Source: Streptomyces sp. NBC_00289
GTDB lineage: Bacteria; Actinomycetota; Actinomycetes; Streptomycetales; Streptomycetaceae
Direction of reading: 5' to 3'
Assembly: GCF_041435115.1 (NCBI RefSeq)
Contig: NZ_CP108046.1
Coordinates: 2,728,001 to 2,792,000, forward strand
DNA: 64,000 nucleotides
The notes under the pieces are model-generated. The model saw only the letters and a list, made by a program, of their open reading frames with translations. It was not told where the DNA came from and made no database searches. The position numbers were made by a program, and so were the translations under genes. Positions 35,805-47,449 of this stretch are shown here, piece by piece. The stretch's first letter is position 1, and each line of letters begins with the position of its first letter.

Positions 35805-37049
35805 ATGAAGCGCACCTCTCGTGACATCCGCACCGCGAACCGCTACGAGGTGTTGCGCCAGCTCATCGCCGCCTCACCCACCTCCCGCCAGCAGCTGGCG
35901 GCGGCCACCGGACTGAGTCTGGCGACGGTCGCCACGCTGGTCGGCGAGCTGCTCGACCTGCGCATGATCACGGAGGTCGGGTTCGAGGACTCGGCGGGGG
36001 GCCGCCCCCGGGGTCTCGTGGCCGTCAACGCGTCGGGGGGCGCGTTGATCGGCGTCGACATCGCCGAGACGTACGTCCATGTCGAGCTCTTCGACCTCGC
36101 GCTGAACGTGCTGGCCCGCGCCGACGAGGACATGCGTCCCGGCGAGAGCCGCCCCGAGCAGGTGGTCGGCCATGTCGCCGCGGCCGTCGGCTCGGTGGTC
36201 GCGCAGGCCGGGATCGAGGGCGCGCGGGTGCTGGGGGTCGGGGTCAGCGTGCCGGGCCAGGTGGACCGCGACACCGGCATCTCGGAGTACGCGCCCAACT
36301 GGGACTGGCACGAGGTGCCTCTCCTCGACCTGCTCTCCGACCACATCGCCTACCCCCTCTACCTGGACAATCCGCTGCGCGCCTGCGCTGTGGCCGAGCT
36401 GTGGTTCGGTGCCGCGCGCGGTCGCGGGGACGCCGTGGTGGTCAACCTCGGGACCGGCGTGGGCGCCGGCCTCGTGCTGGGCGGCGGGCTGCACCGGGGA
36501 GTGAGCAACAGCGCCGGCGAGTGGGGGCACACCACGCTCGTGCTGGACGGGCGGCTGTGCCACTGCGGGAACCACGGGTGCGTGGAGACGTACGTCGGCG
36601 CGCCGGGCATCATGCTGAACCTGCGCGAGCTCAGCCCCGGCAGCTCGCTGCTGCATCCGGAGGACCAAACGGCGACCATCGACGCGCTGGCCCGCGGGGT
36701 CGCGGAGCACGATCCGGTGGCGCTCAAGGTGGTCCGCGACACCGCCCGCTACCTGGGCGCCGGCATCTCCGACCTGGTGAACCTGTTCAATCCCGAGGTG
36801 GTCGTGCTGAGCAGCTGGGTCGCCGCGGCCCTCGGCGCGCCACTGGTGGCCGAGGTGCGCGAGGCCGTCGCCCGGCACGCGCTGAAACGGCCCCTGGCCG
36901 CCACCGAGATCGTCCTCTCCCCCATCCCCACCGACCCGGTGTGCCTGGGCGCCGCGACCTTCGCCCTGGAGGGCGCGCTCCAGTCCGTGGGGCAGCGGAA
37001 CGCGGCACGCACCACCCCCACGAGGAGACGTGTCGCACCGCCTTCGTGA
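35805..37049 (+). CDS. ROK family transcriptional regulator
   Basis: 414 aa. N-terminal winged HTH (ANRYEVLRQLIAASPTSRQQ, LAAATGLSLATVATLVGELL). The ROK sugar-kinase-like domain has the glucokinase-type segments ALIGVDIAETYVHVELFDL and VVNLGTGVGAGLVLGGGLHRG, and the zinc motif CHCGNHGCVETYVG. NagC/XylR-like proteins of this type repress sugar uptake genes and release DNA on binding a sugar. It stands just before the ABC importer/beta-galactosidase genes in the same direction, so it is the likely regulator of that operon. Confidence 0.9.
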   Translation: MKRTSRDIRTANRYEVLRQLIAASPTSRQQLAAATGLSLATVATLVGELLDLRMITEVGFEDSAGGRPRGLVAVNASGGALIGVDIAETYVHVELFDLALNVLARADEDMRPGESRPEQVVGHVAAAVGSVVAQAGIEGARVLGVGVSVPGQVDRDTGISEYAPNWDWHEVPLLDLLSDHIAYPLYLDNPLRACAVAELWFGAARGRGDAVVVNLGTGVGAGLVLGGGLHRGVSNSAGEWGHTTLVLDGRLCHCGNHGCVETYVGAPGIMLNLRELSPGSSLLHPEDQTATIDALARGVAEHDPVALKVVRDTARYLGAGISDLVNLFNPEVVVLSSWVAAALGAPLVAEVREAVARHALKRPLAATEIVLSPIPTDPVCLGAATFALEGALQSVGQRNAARTTPTRRRVAPPS

Positions 37050-37330
37050 CGACCGGGGGACGCACACGACCCCGTGCCACCGGAGGCCGGGCGAAGGCCC
37101 TCCGGAGGTCTGACCGTCAGCTGGAGAAAGAGGTGCGGGCCGGCGGATTCGGCGGCCCGCACCTCCGTCACGTCCGGTATTCCGAACGCTGCGCAACGCT
37201 TCGCGCAGACTTCGTCCAACCCCTTGCCGAAGCCTTAGCCGAAGGTTAACGTCCCGCACCGCAAGCCCATTCGAGCCACCTGGCCGCAGAGCCGTGGAGC
37301 CACCGCCGTACTTCAGACAAGGACGTCACC
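37050..37330. promoter_or_regulatory. ROK terminator and sugar-operon promoter region
   Basis: 281 bp. A 13-bp stem (37130-37142 with 37153-37165) is a good terminator for the ROK gene. After it lies an imperfect palindrome, TGCGCAACGCTTCGCGCA at 37190-37207, and direct GCCGAAG repeats near 37225-37245, candidate operators for the ABC importer operon. Confidence 0.5.
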
Positions 37331-38593
37331 ATGTCGGCAATGAGCAGCAACTGGGACCGCCGATCACTCTTCAAGGCCGCCGCGGGCCTGGCCGCCGCCG
37401 GCACGCTGGCCGCGTGCGGCAGCAACAACGGCCGCAGTGACAGCGGGGGTTCGGGCACGAACCTCACCCAGTTCTTCCACGCGTACGGCGAGGCGGGGAC
37501 CGAGCAGGCCATCAAGAAGTACGCGGCCGCGTACGACAAGGCCAAGGTGAACACGCAGTGGATCACCGGTTCCGACTTCGAGAGCAAGCTCTTCGCGACC
37601 CTGCTCACGAAGAACGCGCCGGACCTCTTCGAGTTCCACCCGCAGATCCAGCTCGTGAAGAGCGGTCAGGTGGCCGATCTGACCGACATCATCGATCCGG
37701 TCAAGGACGACTTCAACCCGGCCGACATCACGTCGCACACGGTGGACGGCAAGATATACGGCGTCCGCATGATCGACGACCCGCAGTTCTTCTTCTACCG
37801 GCCCTCGCTGCTGGAGAAGGCCGGCGTCAAGGTGCCCACCACCCTCGACGAGCTGATCGAGGCGGCCGCCAAGCTCACCACGAGCAAGGTCAAGGGCCTC
37901 TTCCTCGGCAACGACCTGCACGCGGTCATCAACCCGATGATATGGTCCGCCGGCGCCGACACCCTCGACGACAAGAACCAGATCGCCTACCACACGGACG
38001 GCGTCATCGAGGGCATCAAGAAGATGCGCACGCTGTTCACCAGCGGTGACCTGCTGCTCGACGCCCCGGCCGACTACTGGGACGCCTCCGCGCTCAACCA
38101 GGGTCTGTGCGCCATGCAGTTCTGCGGCATGTGGGCGATGCCGCAGTTCCAGCAGACGCTCGGCGACGACATCGGCGTCTTCCCCTTCCCGAAGGTCACC
38201 GACAGCGGCAAGCCCTCGGTGTACAACGGCGGCTGGTCGATGTTCGTCAACGCCAAGGGCGAGAACGTCGAGGCGGCCAAGGCGTACGTCAAGTGGCTGT
38301 GGCTCGACCAGAAGACGTACCAGGAGGACTGGGCGACCTCGTACGGCTTCCACATCCCGCCGCGCACCTCGATCGCCGCGTCCGCCACGAAGCTCAAGTC
38401 GGGTCTGCCGGCCGAGGGCGTCAAGCTCTTCACGGACTACGGCCACTTCGACAACATCGGCTGGACCCAGGCCATGATCACCGCACTGGAGGACGTGTTC
38501 GCCAACTCCGTCCGCAAGGGCGGCGACCCGGAGGCCTCGCTCGACAAGGCCGACAAGACGGTCAACCGCGAGCTCAAGAAGCTCTTCGGATAG
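37331..38593 (+). CDS. Sugar ABC transporter substrate-binding lipoprotein
   Basis: 420 aa extracellular lipoprotein. The N-terminus has a Tat-like DRRSLFKAAAG followed by the lipobox TLAAC, giving a lipidated Cys. The fold is extracellular solute-binding family 1 (TNLTQFFHAYGEAGTEQAIK, APDLFEFHPQIQLVKSGQVA, YNGGWSMFVNAKGENVEAAK). It delivers a sugar, plausibly a galactoside given the beta-galactosidase downstream, to the two permeases that follow. No ATPase gene is in the operon; a shared MsiK-type ATPase elsewhere would serve, as is usual in Streptomyces. Confidence 0.92.
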   Translation: MSAMSSNWDRRSLFKAAAGLAAAGTLAACGSNNGRSDSGGSGTNLTQFFHAYGEAGTEQAIKKYAAAYDKAKVNTQWITGSDFESKLFATLLTKNAPDLFEFHPQIQLVKSGQVADLTDIIDPVKDDFNPADITSHTVDGKIYGVRMIDDPQFFFYRPSLLEKAGVKVPTTLDELIEAAAKLTTSKVKGLFLGNDLHAVINPMIWSAGADTLDDKNQIAYHTDGVIEGIKKMRTLFTSGDLLLDAPADYWDASALNQGLCAMQFCGMWAMPQFQQTLGDDIGVFPFPKVTDSGKPSVYNGGWSMFVNAKGENVEAAKAYVKWLWLDQKTYQEDWATSYGFHIPPRTSIAASATKLKSGLPAEGVKLFTDYGHFDNIGWTQAMITALEDVFANSVRKGGDPEASLDKADKTVNRELKKLFG

Positions 38594-38613
38594 ACCGGCG
38601 GACGGACTGCGAC

Positions 38614-39579
38614 ATGTCGACGACCACCACGCGCGACCTCGCGCGCCCCGCCCCGGCGAAGGCCTCCAAGGCCAAGCCGCGGCGGGGGCTGCGGGGCAGC
38701 AGCACCTTCAACTTCTGGCTCTTCACCGGCCCGTTCCTCGTCGGGCTCGTGATCTTCGTCTACGTTCCCATCGGCTGGAGCATCTGGCTCAGCTTCTTCG
38801 AGGCACGCTTCACCGTCACACCGGACAAGTTCGTCGGCTTCGAGAACTACCGGTTCATGCTCGACGACAACGACTTCGTCGGCTCCCTCGGCACCTTCAC
38901 GGTGTTCGCCGCGTTCATCGTGCCGACCACCTGGGCGCTCTCGCTGGGCCTGGCCCTGCTGGTGAACCGGCTGCGCTTCATGCGGGCGTTCTTCCGCTCG
39001 GTCTTCTTCCTGCCGACCGCGTGCAGCTATGTCGCCGCCTCGCTGATCTGGAAGATGTCCATCTTCAACGGCGTCCGCTTCGGCCTCGCGAACACCGTCA
39101 TCGGCTGGTTCGGCGTCGACAACATCGCCTGGCTCGCCAACCCCGACCCGCCCTGGTACTGGCTGGTCATCCTCACCGCCCGGCTCTGGCTGCAGTCCGG
39201 CTTCTTCATGATCCTGTTCCTGGCGGCGTTGCAGAACATCCCGTCCGAGCTGTACGAGGCCGCCGCGATCGACGGCGCCAAGCCCGGCTGGCAGACCTTC
39301 TGGTACATCACGCTGCCCCAGCTGCGGGCGACCTCGACGGCGGTGGTCCTGCTGCTCCTGGTGGCCGCGTACCAGGCCTTCGACGAGTTCTTCAACCTCC
39401 TGTCGAAGACCACCTGGGGCCGGCCACCGCTGGTCGAGCTGTACTACACCGCCCTGGGCCAGAACCAGGACTACGGCGCGGGCAGCGCCGGCGCGGTGAT
39501 GCTGACCCTGCTGATCGTCATCGTGACCCTGTTCCAGGGCAAGCTCATGGGATTCGGAAGGGGTGACGAGTCCAAGTGA
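38614..39579 (+). CDS. Sugar ABC transporter permease (MalF-type)
   Basis: 321 aa, six membrane helices. ATG 38614 lies 20 bases after the binding-protein gene. The cytoplasmic EAA loop, SELYEAAAIDGAKPGWQTFW, contacts the ATPase. The first helix is FNFWLFTGPFLVGLVIFVYV. It pairs with the next gene, whose GTG start overlaps its stop by 4 bases. Confidence 0.93.
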   Translation: MSTTTTRDLARPAPAKASKAKPRRGLRGSSTFNFWLFTGPFLVGLVIFVYVPIGWSIWLSFFEARFTVTPDKFVGFENYRFMLDDNDFVGSLGTFTVFAAFIVPTTWALSLGLALLVNRLRFMRAFFRSVFFLPTACSYVAASLIWKMSIFNGVRFGLANTVIGWFGVDNIAWLANPDPPWYWLVILTARLWLQSGFFMILFLAALQNIPSELYEAAAIDGAKPGWQTFWYITLPQLRATSTAVVLLLLVAAYQAFDEFFNLLSKTTWGRPPLVELYYTALGQNQDYGAGSAGAVMLTLLIVIVTLFQGKLMGFGRGDESK

Positions 39580-40469
39580 CCACCACCGCACCCGAGGTGA
39601 GGAAGACCCCGCCGTCGGCCGGAGAGCCGGCGCGCAGGCGGCGCGGCGCGGTCATGGGGTCCACCGGCCTCTACATCGCCACCGGCGTCGCCGCCTTCCT
39701 GTTCCTGATCCCGTTCTATCTGCTGGTCCGCAACTCCCTGTCGACCGACCCCGACATCACCGGCGAGAACTGGAAGTTCTTCCCCACCGACATCCAGTGG
39801 GACAACATCACCGAGCCGTTCCGCGACACCACGGTCGACTTCGGCCAGTCGATGGTCAACTCGCTGATCGTGGGCGTCCTGCACACCATCGGCACGCTGC
39901 TGGTGTGCTCGCTGGCCGGCTACGGCCTGGCCCGCATCCCCTACCGGCACGCCAACAAGATCTTCTACGCCGTCCTGTTCACCCTGATGGTGCCGGCCGC
40001 GGTCACCTTCGTGCCGAGCTTCGTGCTGGTCTCGTCCCTCGGCTGGGTCGACAGTTACCGGGGGCTCATCATCCCGGGCCTGTTCAGTGGTTTCACCTGC
40101 TTCCTCTTCCGGCAGTACTTCCTGGGGTTCCCCAAGGAGCTGGAGGAGGCGGCGCGGGTGGACGGGCTCGGCTACTGGGGCGCGTACTGGCGCGTCGTGG
40201 TGCCCAACTCGCTGAACTTCTTCGCGGCGATCGCGACCATCACCTTCATCAACGGGTGGAACTCCTTCCTGTGGCCGCTGGTCATCGGCCAGGATCCGAG
40301 CGCGTGGACCGTCCAGGTCGCCCTGTCCTCGTACATGACGAACCAGACGGTCAACTACCACCTGATCTTCATGGCCACCGCCATTTCCATCCTGCCCCTG
40401 CTGTTCGTGTTCCTCTTCCTCCAGCGCTGGCTGGTGCAGGGGATCGCGCAGACCGGCATCAAGGGCTGA
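39576..40469 (+). CDS. Sugar ABC transporter permease (MalG-type)
   Basis: 297 aa, six membrane helices (first GLYIATGVAAFLFLIPFYLL). The EAA loop is PKELEEAARVDGLGYWGAYW. GTG start within GTGA overlap of the previous permease, so tightly coupled. It forms the MalF/MalG-like heterodimer with it. Beta-galactosidase begins 27 bases later. Confidence 0.93.
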   Translation: MTTTAPEVRKTPPSAGEPARRRRGAVMGSTGLYIATGVAAFLFLIPFYLLVRNSLSTDPDITGENWKFFPTDIQWDNITEPFRDTTVDFGQSMVNSLIVGVLHTIGTLLVCSLAGYGLARIPYRHANKIFYAVLFTLMVPAAVTFVPSFVLVSSLGWVDSYRGLIIPGLFSGFTCFLFRQYFLGFPKELEEAARVDGLGYWGAYWRVVVPNSLNFFAAIATITFINGWNSFLWPLVIGQDPSAWTVQVALSSYMTNQTVNYHLIFMATAISILPLLFVFLFLQRWLVQGIAQTGIKG

Positions 40470-43379
<2,910 letters not shown>

Positions 43380-43387
43380 GACGGGCG

Positions 43388-43452
43388 GTGTTCCCGACCG
43401 GTGTTCTCGACCGGTGTTCTCGACCGGTGTTCTCGACCGGTGTTCTCGACCG
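43388..43452. repeat. 13-bp tandem repeat, five units, after lacZ
   Basis: GTGTTCTCGACCG is repeated five times head to tail (first unit has one change). A related unit (GTTCTCGACCGGTGA) forms the last codons of lacZ. The array thus looks copied from the gene's own end, and precedes the operon terminator. Confidence 0.9.
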
Positions 43453-43508
43453 GTGAGATAACCGATTGACCGATTGATCGACATCTTGCCAAGGTCGTGG
43501 GGTTCTTC

Positions 43509-43540
43509 GCGGCCGGCCGGCTCCTCAGCCGGCCGGCCGC
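43509..43540 (+). terminator. Terminator of the importer/beta-galactosidase operon
   Basis: Perfect 14-bp GC-only stem (43509-43522 with 43527-43540) with CCTC loop, followed by CTTTCCCTG. Confidence 0.85.
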
Positions 43541-43563
43541 CTTTCCCTGTGGAGGTCGACCGA

Positions 43564-44568
43564 GTGACAGCCGGCATCGAGGTACGCGGCCTCTCCCGCA
43601 CCTTCCACACCACCGTGCGACGCCCCGGTCTCGCCGGCGCCCTGCGCTCCCTGGTCGACCCCGAGCGGGTCGCCAAGCACGCCGTCCGCGACATCACCTT
43701 CGACGTGGCCCCCGGCGAACTCCTGGCGCTGCTCGGCCCGAACGGCGCCGGCAAGTCCACCACCATCAAGATGCTGACCGGCATCCTCACGCCCACCTCC
43801 GGTGAGGCCCGGGTGGCGGGCGTGCGGCCGTACGAGGAACGCGAGCGCAACGCCCGTAACATCGGGGCGGTGTTCGGGCAGCGCACCCAGCTGTGGTGGG
43901 ACCTCCCGGTGCGCGAGTCGTTCGCGATCCTGCGGGACATCTACGAGGTGCCGAAGGCCGAACACGCGGCCCGGCTGGCCGAGTTCGACGACATCCTGGC
44001 CCTGTCCTCCTTCTGGGACACCCGGGTCCGCCACCTCTCCCTCGGCCAGCGCGTCCGCTGCGACCTCGCCGCCGCCCTGCTGCACGACCCGCCGGTCGTC
44101 TTCCTCGACGAGCCCACCATCGGCATGGACGTGGTGGTCAAGGAGCAGGTGCGGGAGTTCCTGCGCCACCAGGTCGAGGAACGCGGCCGTACGGTCCTGC
44201 TGACCACGCACGACATGACCGAGGTGGAACGGCTCGCCGAACGGGTCGTCCTGATCAACCACGGCCGGCTCGTGCTGGACGGCGGCCTCGACGAGATCCG
44301 CCGCAAGTTCGGCTCGACCTGGCAGGTGCGGGCCACACTCGCCGATCCGCACACCGAGGTGGCGCCGCTGCCGGGCATCGCCCTGCTGCGACAGGACGGC
44401 CCCCGGGTCGTCTTCGGGCCCGAAGCGGCCGACGGCCCCGGTGCCCCGACCGTCCACCAGGCGCTGAAGGCGGTCATCGAGCGGTACGAGGTGAGCGACA
44501 TCGCGCTCGACGAGGCGGACCTCGAGGACGTGATGCGGGCCGCGTACGCCCAGGCGGGAGACGCGTGA
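43564..44568 (+). CDS. ABC transporter ATP-binding protein (exporter, DrrA/NatA-like)
   Basis: 334 aa from GTG 43564 with GGAGG 11 bases upstream. Walker A LLGPNGAGKSTTIKML, Q-loop AVFGQRTQLWWDLPV, ABC signature HLSLGQRVRCDLAAALL, Walker B PPVVFLDEPTIGMD, H-loop LTTHDMTEVERLA. The RTQLWWDLP variant and the two following small permeases match the ABC-2/DUF990 export systems often found in actinobacteria. Three-gene operon with one-base overlaps. Cargo unknown. Confidence 0.92.
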   Translation: MTAGIEVRGLSRTFHTTVRRPGLAGALRSLVDPERVAKHAVRDITFDVAPGELLALLGPNGAGKSTTIKMLTGILTPTSGEARVAGVRPYEERERNARNIGAVFGQRTQLWWDLPVRESFAILRDIYEVPKAEHAARLAEFDDILALSSFWDTRVRHLSLGQRVRCDLAAALLHDPPVVFLDEPTIGMDVVVKEQVREFLRHQVEERGRTVLLTTHDMTEVERLAERVVLINHGRLVLDGGLDEIRRKFGSTWQVRATLADPHTEVAPLPGIALLRQDGPRVVFGPEAADGPGAPTVHQALKAVIERYEVSDIALDEADLEDVMRAAYAQAGDA

Positions 44569-45371
44569 TGGCCGTCCTGCACGCCTGGCGCGCCGCCCGG
44601 GTCACCCCGCTCGGCGAACTGCACACCCCGCCCCGGATCACCGCCGCGCTGCTCCGACTAACCGTGCAGGTGGTGCTGGTGGCGTCCCTGTGGCGCGGCC
44701 TGTACGCCCACACCGGCAGCACCGCCGGACTCGGCCGCGACCAGGCGGTGACGTACGCGGTGCTGGCCGTACTGGCTTCCCGGCTGCGGGAGCTGGACCA
44801 GTTCACCGGCCGGGACACGGTGATCCAGCACATGCACTTCGGCACCATCGTGTACTGGTACCTGCGCCCGCTGTCCCCCGGGCGCTACTACGCCCTGCGC
44901 GCCCTCGGCGAGCAGCTCTACGGCCTCGCCTGGGCGCTCGTCGGCTACGCGGCCTGTCTCGCGGCCGGGGTGGTGCGGCCGCCCGGGTCGGCGGCCGTGG
45001 CGGGCGTGTTCGCGCTGAGCCTGCTGCTCGGGCAGTGGGTGCTGTACTACGTCATGCTGGTGCTGGACCAGCTGTGCTTCTGGACCCTGCGCAATAACGC
45101 CGCGATGATGATCCTGATCTTCGCGCAGAACCTGTTGTCCGGGGTGTACGCGCCGCTGTGGTTCTTCCCCGACTGGTTCGTGACGCTGAGCGCCTTCCTG
45201 CCCTTCCAGGCGACCCTGAGCGTGCCGCTGTCGCTGTACATCGGCCGCATCCCGCTGTCGGACGCGGCCGGAGCGCTGGCCCTCCAGGCCGCCTGGGTCC
45301 TGGCGCTCGCCCTGTTCACCCGGTTCCTGTGGCGGCGGGCCGCCCTGCGTGTCATCTCCCAGGGAGGCTGA
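44568..45371 (+). CDS. ABC-2 type permease subunit (first)
   Basis: 267 aa, six hydrophobic segments. ATG overlaps the ATPase stop (TGATG). Features: ITAALLRLTVQVVLVASLWR, FGTIVYWYLRPLSPGRYYAL, ILIFAQNLLSGVYAPLWFFP (conserved amphipathic interface helix), LPFQATLSVPLSLYIGRI. The paired-permease layout suits DUF990-type exporters. Confidence 0.88.
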   Translation: MAVLHAWRAARVTPLGELHTPPRITAALLRLTVQVVLVASLWRGLYAHTGSTAGLGRDQAVTYAVLAVLASRLRELDQFTGRDTVIQHMHFGTIVYWYLRPLSPGRYYALRALGEQLYGLAWALVGYAACLAAGVVRPPGSAAVAGVFALSLLLGQWVLYYVMLVLDQLCFWTLRNNAAMMILIFAQNLLSGVYAPLWFFPDWFVTLSAFLPFQATLSVPLSLYIGRIPLSDAAGALALQAAWVLALALFTRFLWRRAALRVISQGG

Positions 45372-46177
45372 TGTCCGTGAACGCCGTCCGGATCATGTGG
45401 CGCGTCACGCGTCTCAACTTCCGTGCCCAGCTGGAGTACCGCACCGAGTTCCTGATGATGATCGCGATCGGCGCGGTCTGGCAGGTGTCGGTGATCGTGT
45501 TCGCGACGGTTCTGCTGTCCCGGTTCGCCGGCATGGGCGGCTGGGACAGCTCCGACGTCCTGCTCATCCCGGCGACCCGGATGCTCGCCCACGGCCTGTT
45601 CGTCCTGGTGCTCGGCCGGGTGCACGGCCTGGGCCGGCACATCCAGGAAGGCATCATCGACACCTGCCTGGTCCGCCCGATGCCCGTCCACCGCCAGCTC
45701 CAGCTCGCGTACTTCCCCACCAACGCGATCGGCGACCTGACCGTGGCGGCCGGCCTGATGGCCGGCGCGGTCAGCCGCAGCCATCTGGACTGGACGGCGG
45801 GCCGCGTCGCGTATCTGATCGCCGCGGTGCTCGGCGGCATGCTCCTGGAGGCCGCCCTGTTCACGGCGGTGGCCTGCGCCTCCCTGCGCTTCCCGGCCGC
45901 CGACTACTGGGGCCGCTGGCTGGAGGAACTCCTCGGCACCTTTGGCAGCTACCCGCTCAACGTGCTGCCGAGGGCGGTCGGAGGCCTGCTGACGTACGGC
46001 CTGCCGCTCGCGTTCGTCGCGTACTTCCCGGCCGCGGTCCTCACCGGCCACGGCCACGACACCGGCGTCCCGTACTGGCCGGCGGCCCTCTCCCCCCTCC
46101 TGGGCGTAGTGGCCTACCTGGCGGCCCGCCTCCTGTGGCGCCGCGGTCTGCGCCACTACGCGGGGGTGAACGGCTGA
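45371..46177 (+). CDS. ABC-2 type permease subunit (second, DUF990-like)
   Basis: 268 aa, six hydrophobic segments. ATG overlaps the previous stop by one base. FRAQLEYRTEFLMMIAIGAV, IIDTCLVRPMPVHRQLQLAY and FGSYPLNVLPRAVGGLLTYG are typical of the family. It forms the membrane pore with the preceding subunit. Confidence 0.88.
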   Translation: MSVNAVRIMWRVTRLNFRAQLEYRTEFLMMIAIGAVWQVSVIVFATVLLSRFAGMGGWDSSDVLLIPATRMLAHGLFVLVLGRVHGLGRHIQEGIIDTCLVRPMPVHRQLQLAYFPTNAIGDLTVAAGLMAGAVSRSHLDWTAGRVAYLIAAVLGGMLLEAALFTAVACASLRFPAADYWGRWLEELLGTFGSYPLNVLPRAVGGLLTYGLPLAFVAYFPAAVLTGHGHDTGVPYWPAALSPLLGVVAYLAARLLWRRGLRHYAGVNG

Positions 46178-46240
46178 CGAGGCGATGATCGGCCGAGAAG
46201 CGAGCATGCGGCGCCTCCGTACCGGGGAAACATCTCCCGC

Positions 46241-46468
46241 ATGTCCGACTCCACCCTGTGGATCTTCTCGGTGACCGCCGGCACGGCCGTGCTCGCCGGC
46301 TGGGTCACCAGCCGGGGCACCGCCCGCACGGCACAGATTCAGGCCCATGCGGCCGTCAAGACCCAACGCGCGGTTCGGGTCGGCGAAGCACGGCGGTCGG
46401 CCCACCCCTTTCGGCACCGCCTCCTGGTCTTCGTCTCCACAGCCCGGTCGGCGGTGCGTGACCTGTAG
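46241..46468 (+). CDS. Small membrane-anchored protein of unknown function
   Basis: 75 aa: one N-terminal membrane helix (TLWIFSVTAGTAVLAGWVTS) followed by a basic helical tail (TQRAVRVGEARRSAHPFRHR). The start, MSDS, is plausible though the ribosome site is weak. Longer relatives in Streptomyces begin similarly, so this could be a shortened copy. Confidence 0.45.
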   Translation: MSDSTLWIFSVTAGTAVLAGWVTSRGTARTAQIQAHAAVKTQRAVRVGEARRSAHPFRHRLLVFVSTARSAVRDL

Positions 46469-46511
46469 GCAGGACGGTGAGGGGGCCCGAAGCTCCGAAA
46501 GCTGGGCGCAC

Positions 46512-46538
46512 TAGAGTTTTCCCTAACCCACCTAGGTT
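46512..46538. promoter_or_regulatory. Promoter and TetR operator candidate
   Basis: TAGAGT at 46512-46517 matches the Streptomyces -10 element. AACC and GGTT (46525-46528 and 46535-46538) with palindromic core ACCTAGGT follow directly, where a TetR autorepressor would bind, 26 bp before the TetR start. Confidence 0.45.
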
Positions 46539-46563
46539 GTCGCATCGTTCGCGGAGGTCGCCC

Positions 46564-47160
46564 GTGGCTCGCGCAGGACTCACTCCCGACCTCGTGGTCG
46601 CGGCGGCCGCCGAACTCGCCGACGAGGTCGGGTTCGAGAACGTCACGTTGATCGCGCTGGCACGACGCTTCGGGGTGAAGGACGCGAGCCTGTACTCTCA
46701 TGTGCGGAATCTCGGGGATCTGCGGGTTCGGGTCGCGCTCCTGGCCGGTGGCGAGATGATCGACCGGATCGCCGCGGCGGTCGCGGGCCGGGCGGGCAAG
46801 GACGCGTTGGCCGCGTTCGCCGACACCTACCGGACGTACGCCCTTCAGCACCCTGGCCGGTACGCGGCCACCCAGATCCGGATCGACCAGTCCCTCGTCG
46901 CCGACTCCCCCGCCATGCGCCGCACCGCCGAGATCACCTACGGCATGCTCCGCGCCTACGGCCTCGCCGAGCCCGACCTCACCGACGCCGTACGCCTGTT
47001 GCGCAGCACCTTCCACGGCTACTGCGCCCTGGAGGCCGGCGGCGGCTTCGGCGCTCCCAGGGACGTACAGAAGTCCTGGGAGCGGGCGATCGACGCGCTG
47101 CACGTCCTGCTCGAGCGCTGGCCCGAGGAGGCGGACACGAACCCCTCGACCGACGGCTGA
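46564..47160 (+). CDS. TetR family transcriptional regulator (WHG C-terminal domain type)
   Basis: 198 aa from GTG 46564, with GCGGAGG upstream. HTH in LADEVGFENVTLIALARRFG and VKDASLYSHVRNLGDLRVRV. The C-terminal domain, with LQHPGRYAATQIRIDQSL and LRSTFHGYCALEAGGGFG, is the TetR_C_33 (WHG) ligand domain. It may regulate itself and neighbours; the ABC exporter operon in the same direction is a candidate. Confidence 0.9.
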   Translation: MARAGLTPDLVVAAAAELADEVGFENVTLIALARRFGVKDASLYSHVRNLGDLRVRVALLAGGEMIDRIAAAVAGRAGKDALAAFADTYRTYALQHPGRYAATQIRIDQSLVADSPAMRRTAEITYGMLRAYGLAEPDLTDAVRLLRSTFHGYCALEAGGGFGAPRDVQKSWERAIDALHVLLERWPEEADTNPSTDG

Positions 47161-47209
47161 ACCTCGGCGCGCAGGGCAACCTTTCGCCCGCGGGCGGCCA
47201 CTTGGGGGC

Positions 47210-47449
47210 ATGACCTCAGCTGGACCCACCACGCGTCACCGCCGTATCCGGGGCGCCCGCAAGCCCGTGATCGCGGGCCTCGCCGCGATCGCCGCCCTGA
47301 CCGGGGCGTGGTACGCGACGGCCGACGCGGCACCGAGCGCCTCCGGCGGCCTCACCGTCACCGGCACCTCCGTCCGCCTGCCGGCCGTCAGGAGGGGCCG
47401 AGCGGCAGGGCGTCGGTGTAGCCGTTCGTCGGCCGGGCGACCTTCCTGA
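47210..47449 (+). pseudogene. Truncated secreted-protein gene
   Basis: The first 60 codons look like the start of an exported protein: basic TTRHRRIRGARKPV, hydrophobic IAGLAAIAALTGAWYATADA, then APSASGGLTVTGTSVRLPA. From about 47390 the frame becomes antisense to the TIGR03943 gene and loses coding character, ending at 47449. The opening resembles secreted metal-chaperone or YcnI-type proteins, but too little is left to say. Probably a 5' remnant after deletion. Confidence 0.5.

Noticed and set aside
35805..37049. Glucokinase rather than regulator
   Set aside because: An N-terminal winged HTH precedes the ROK domain, which kinases lack.
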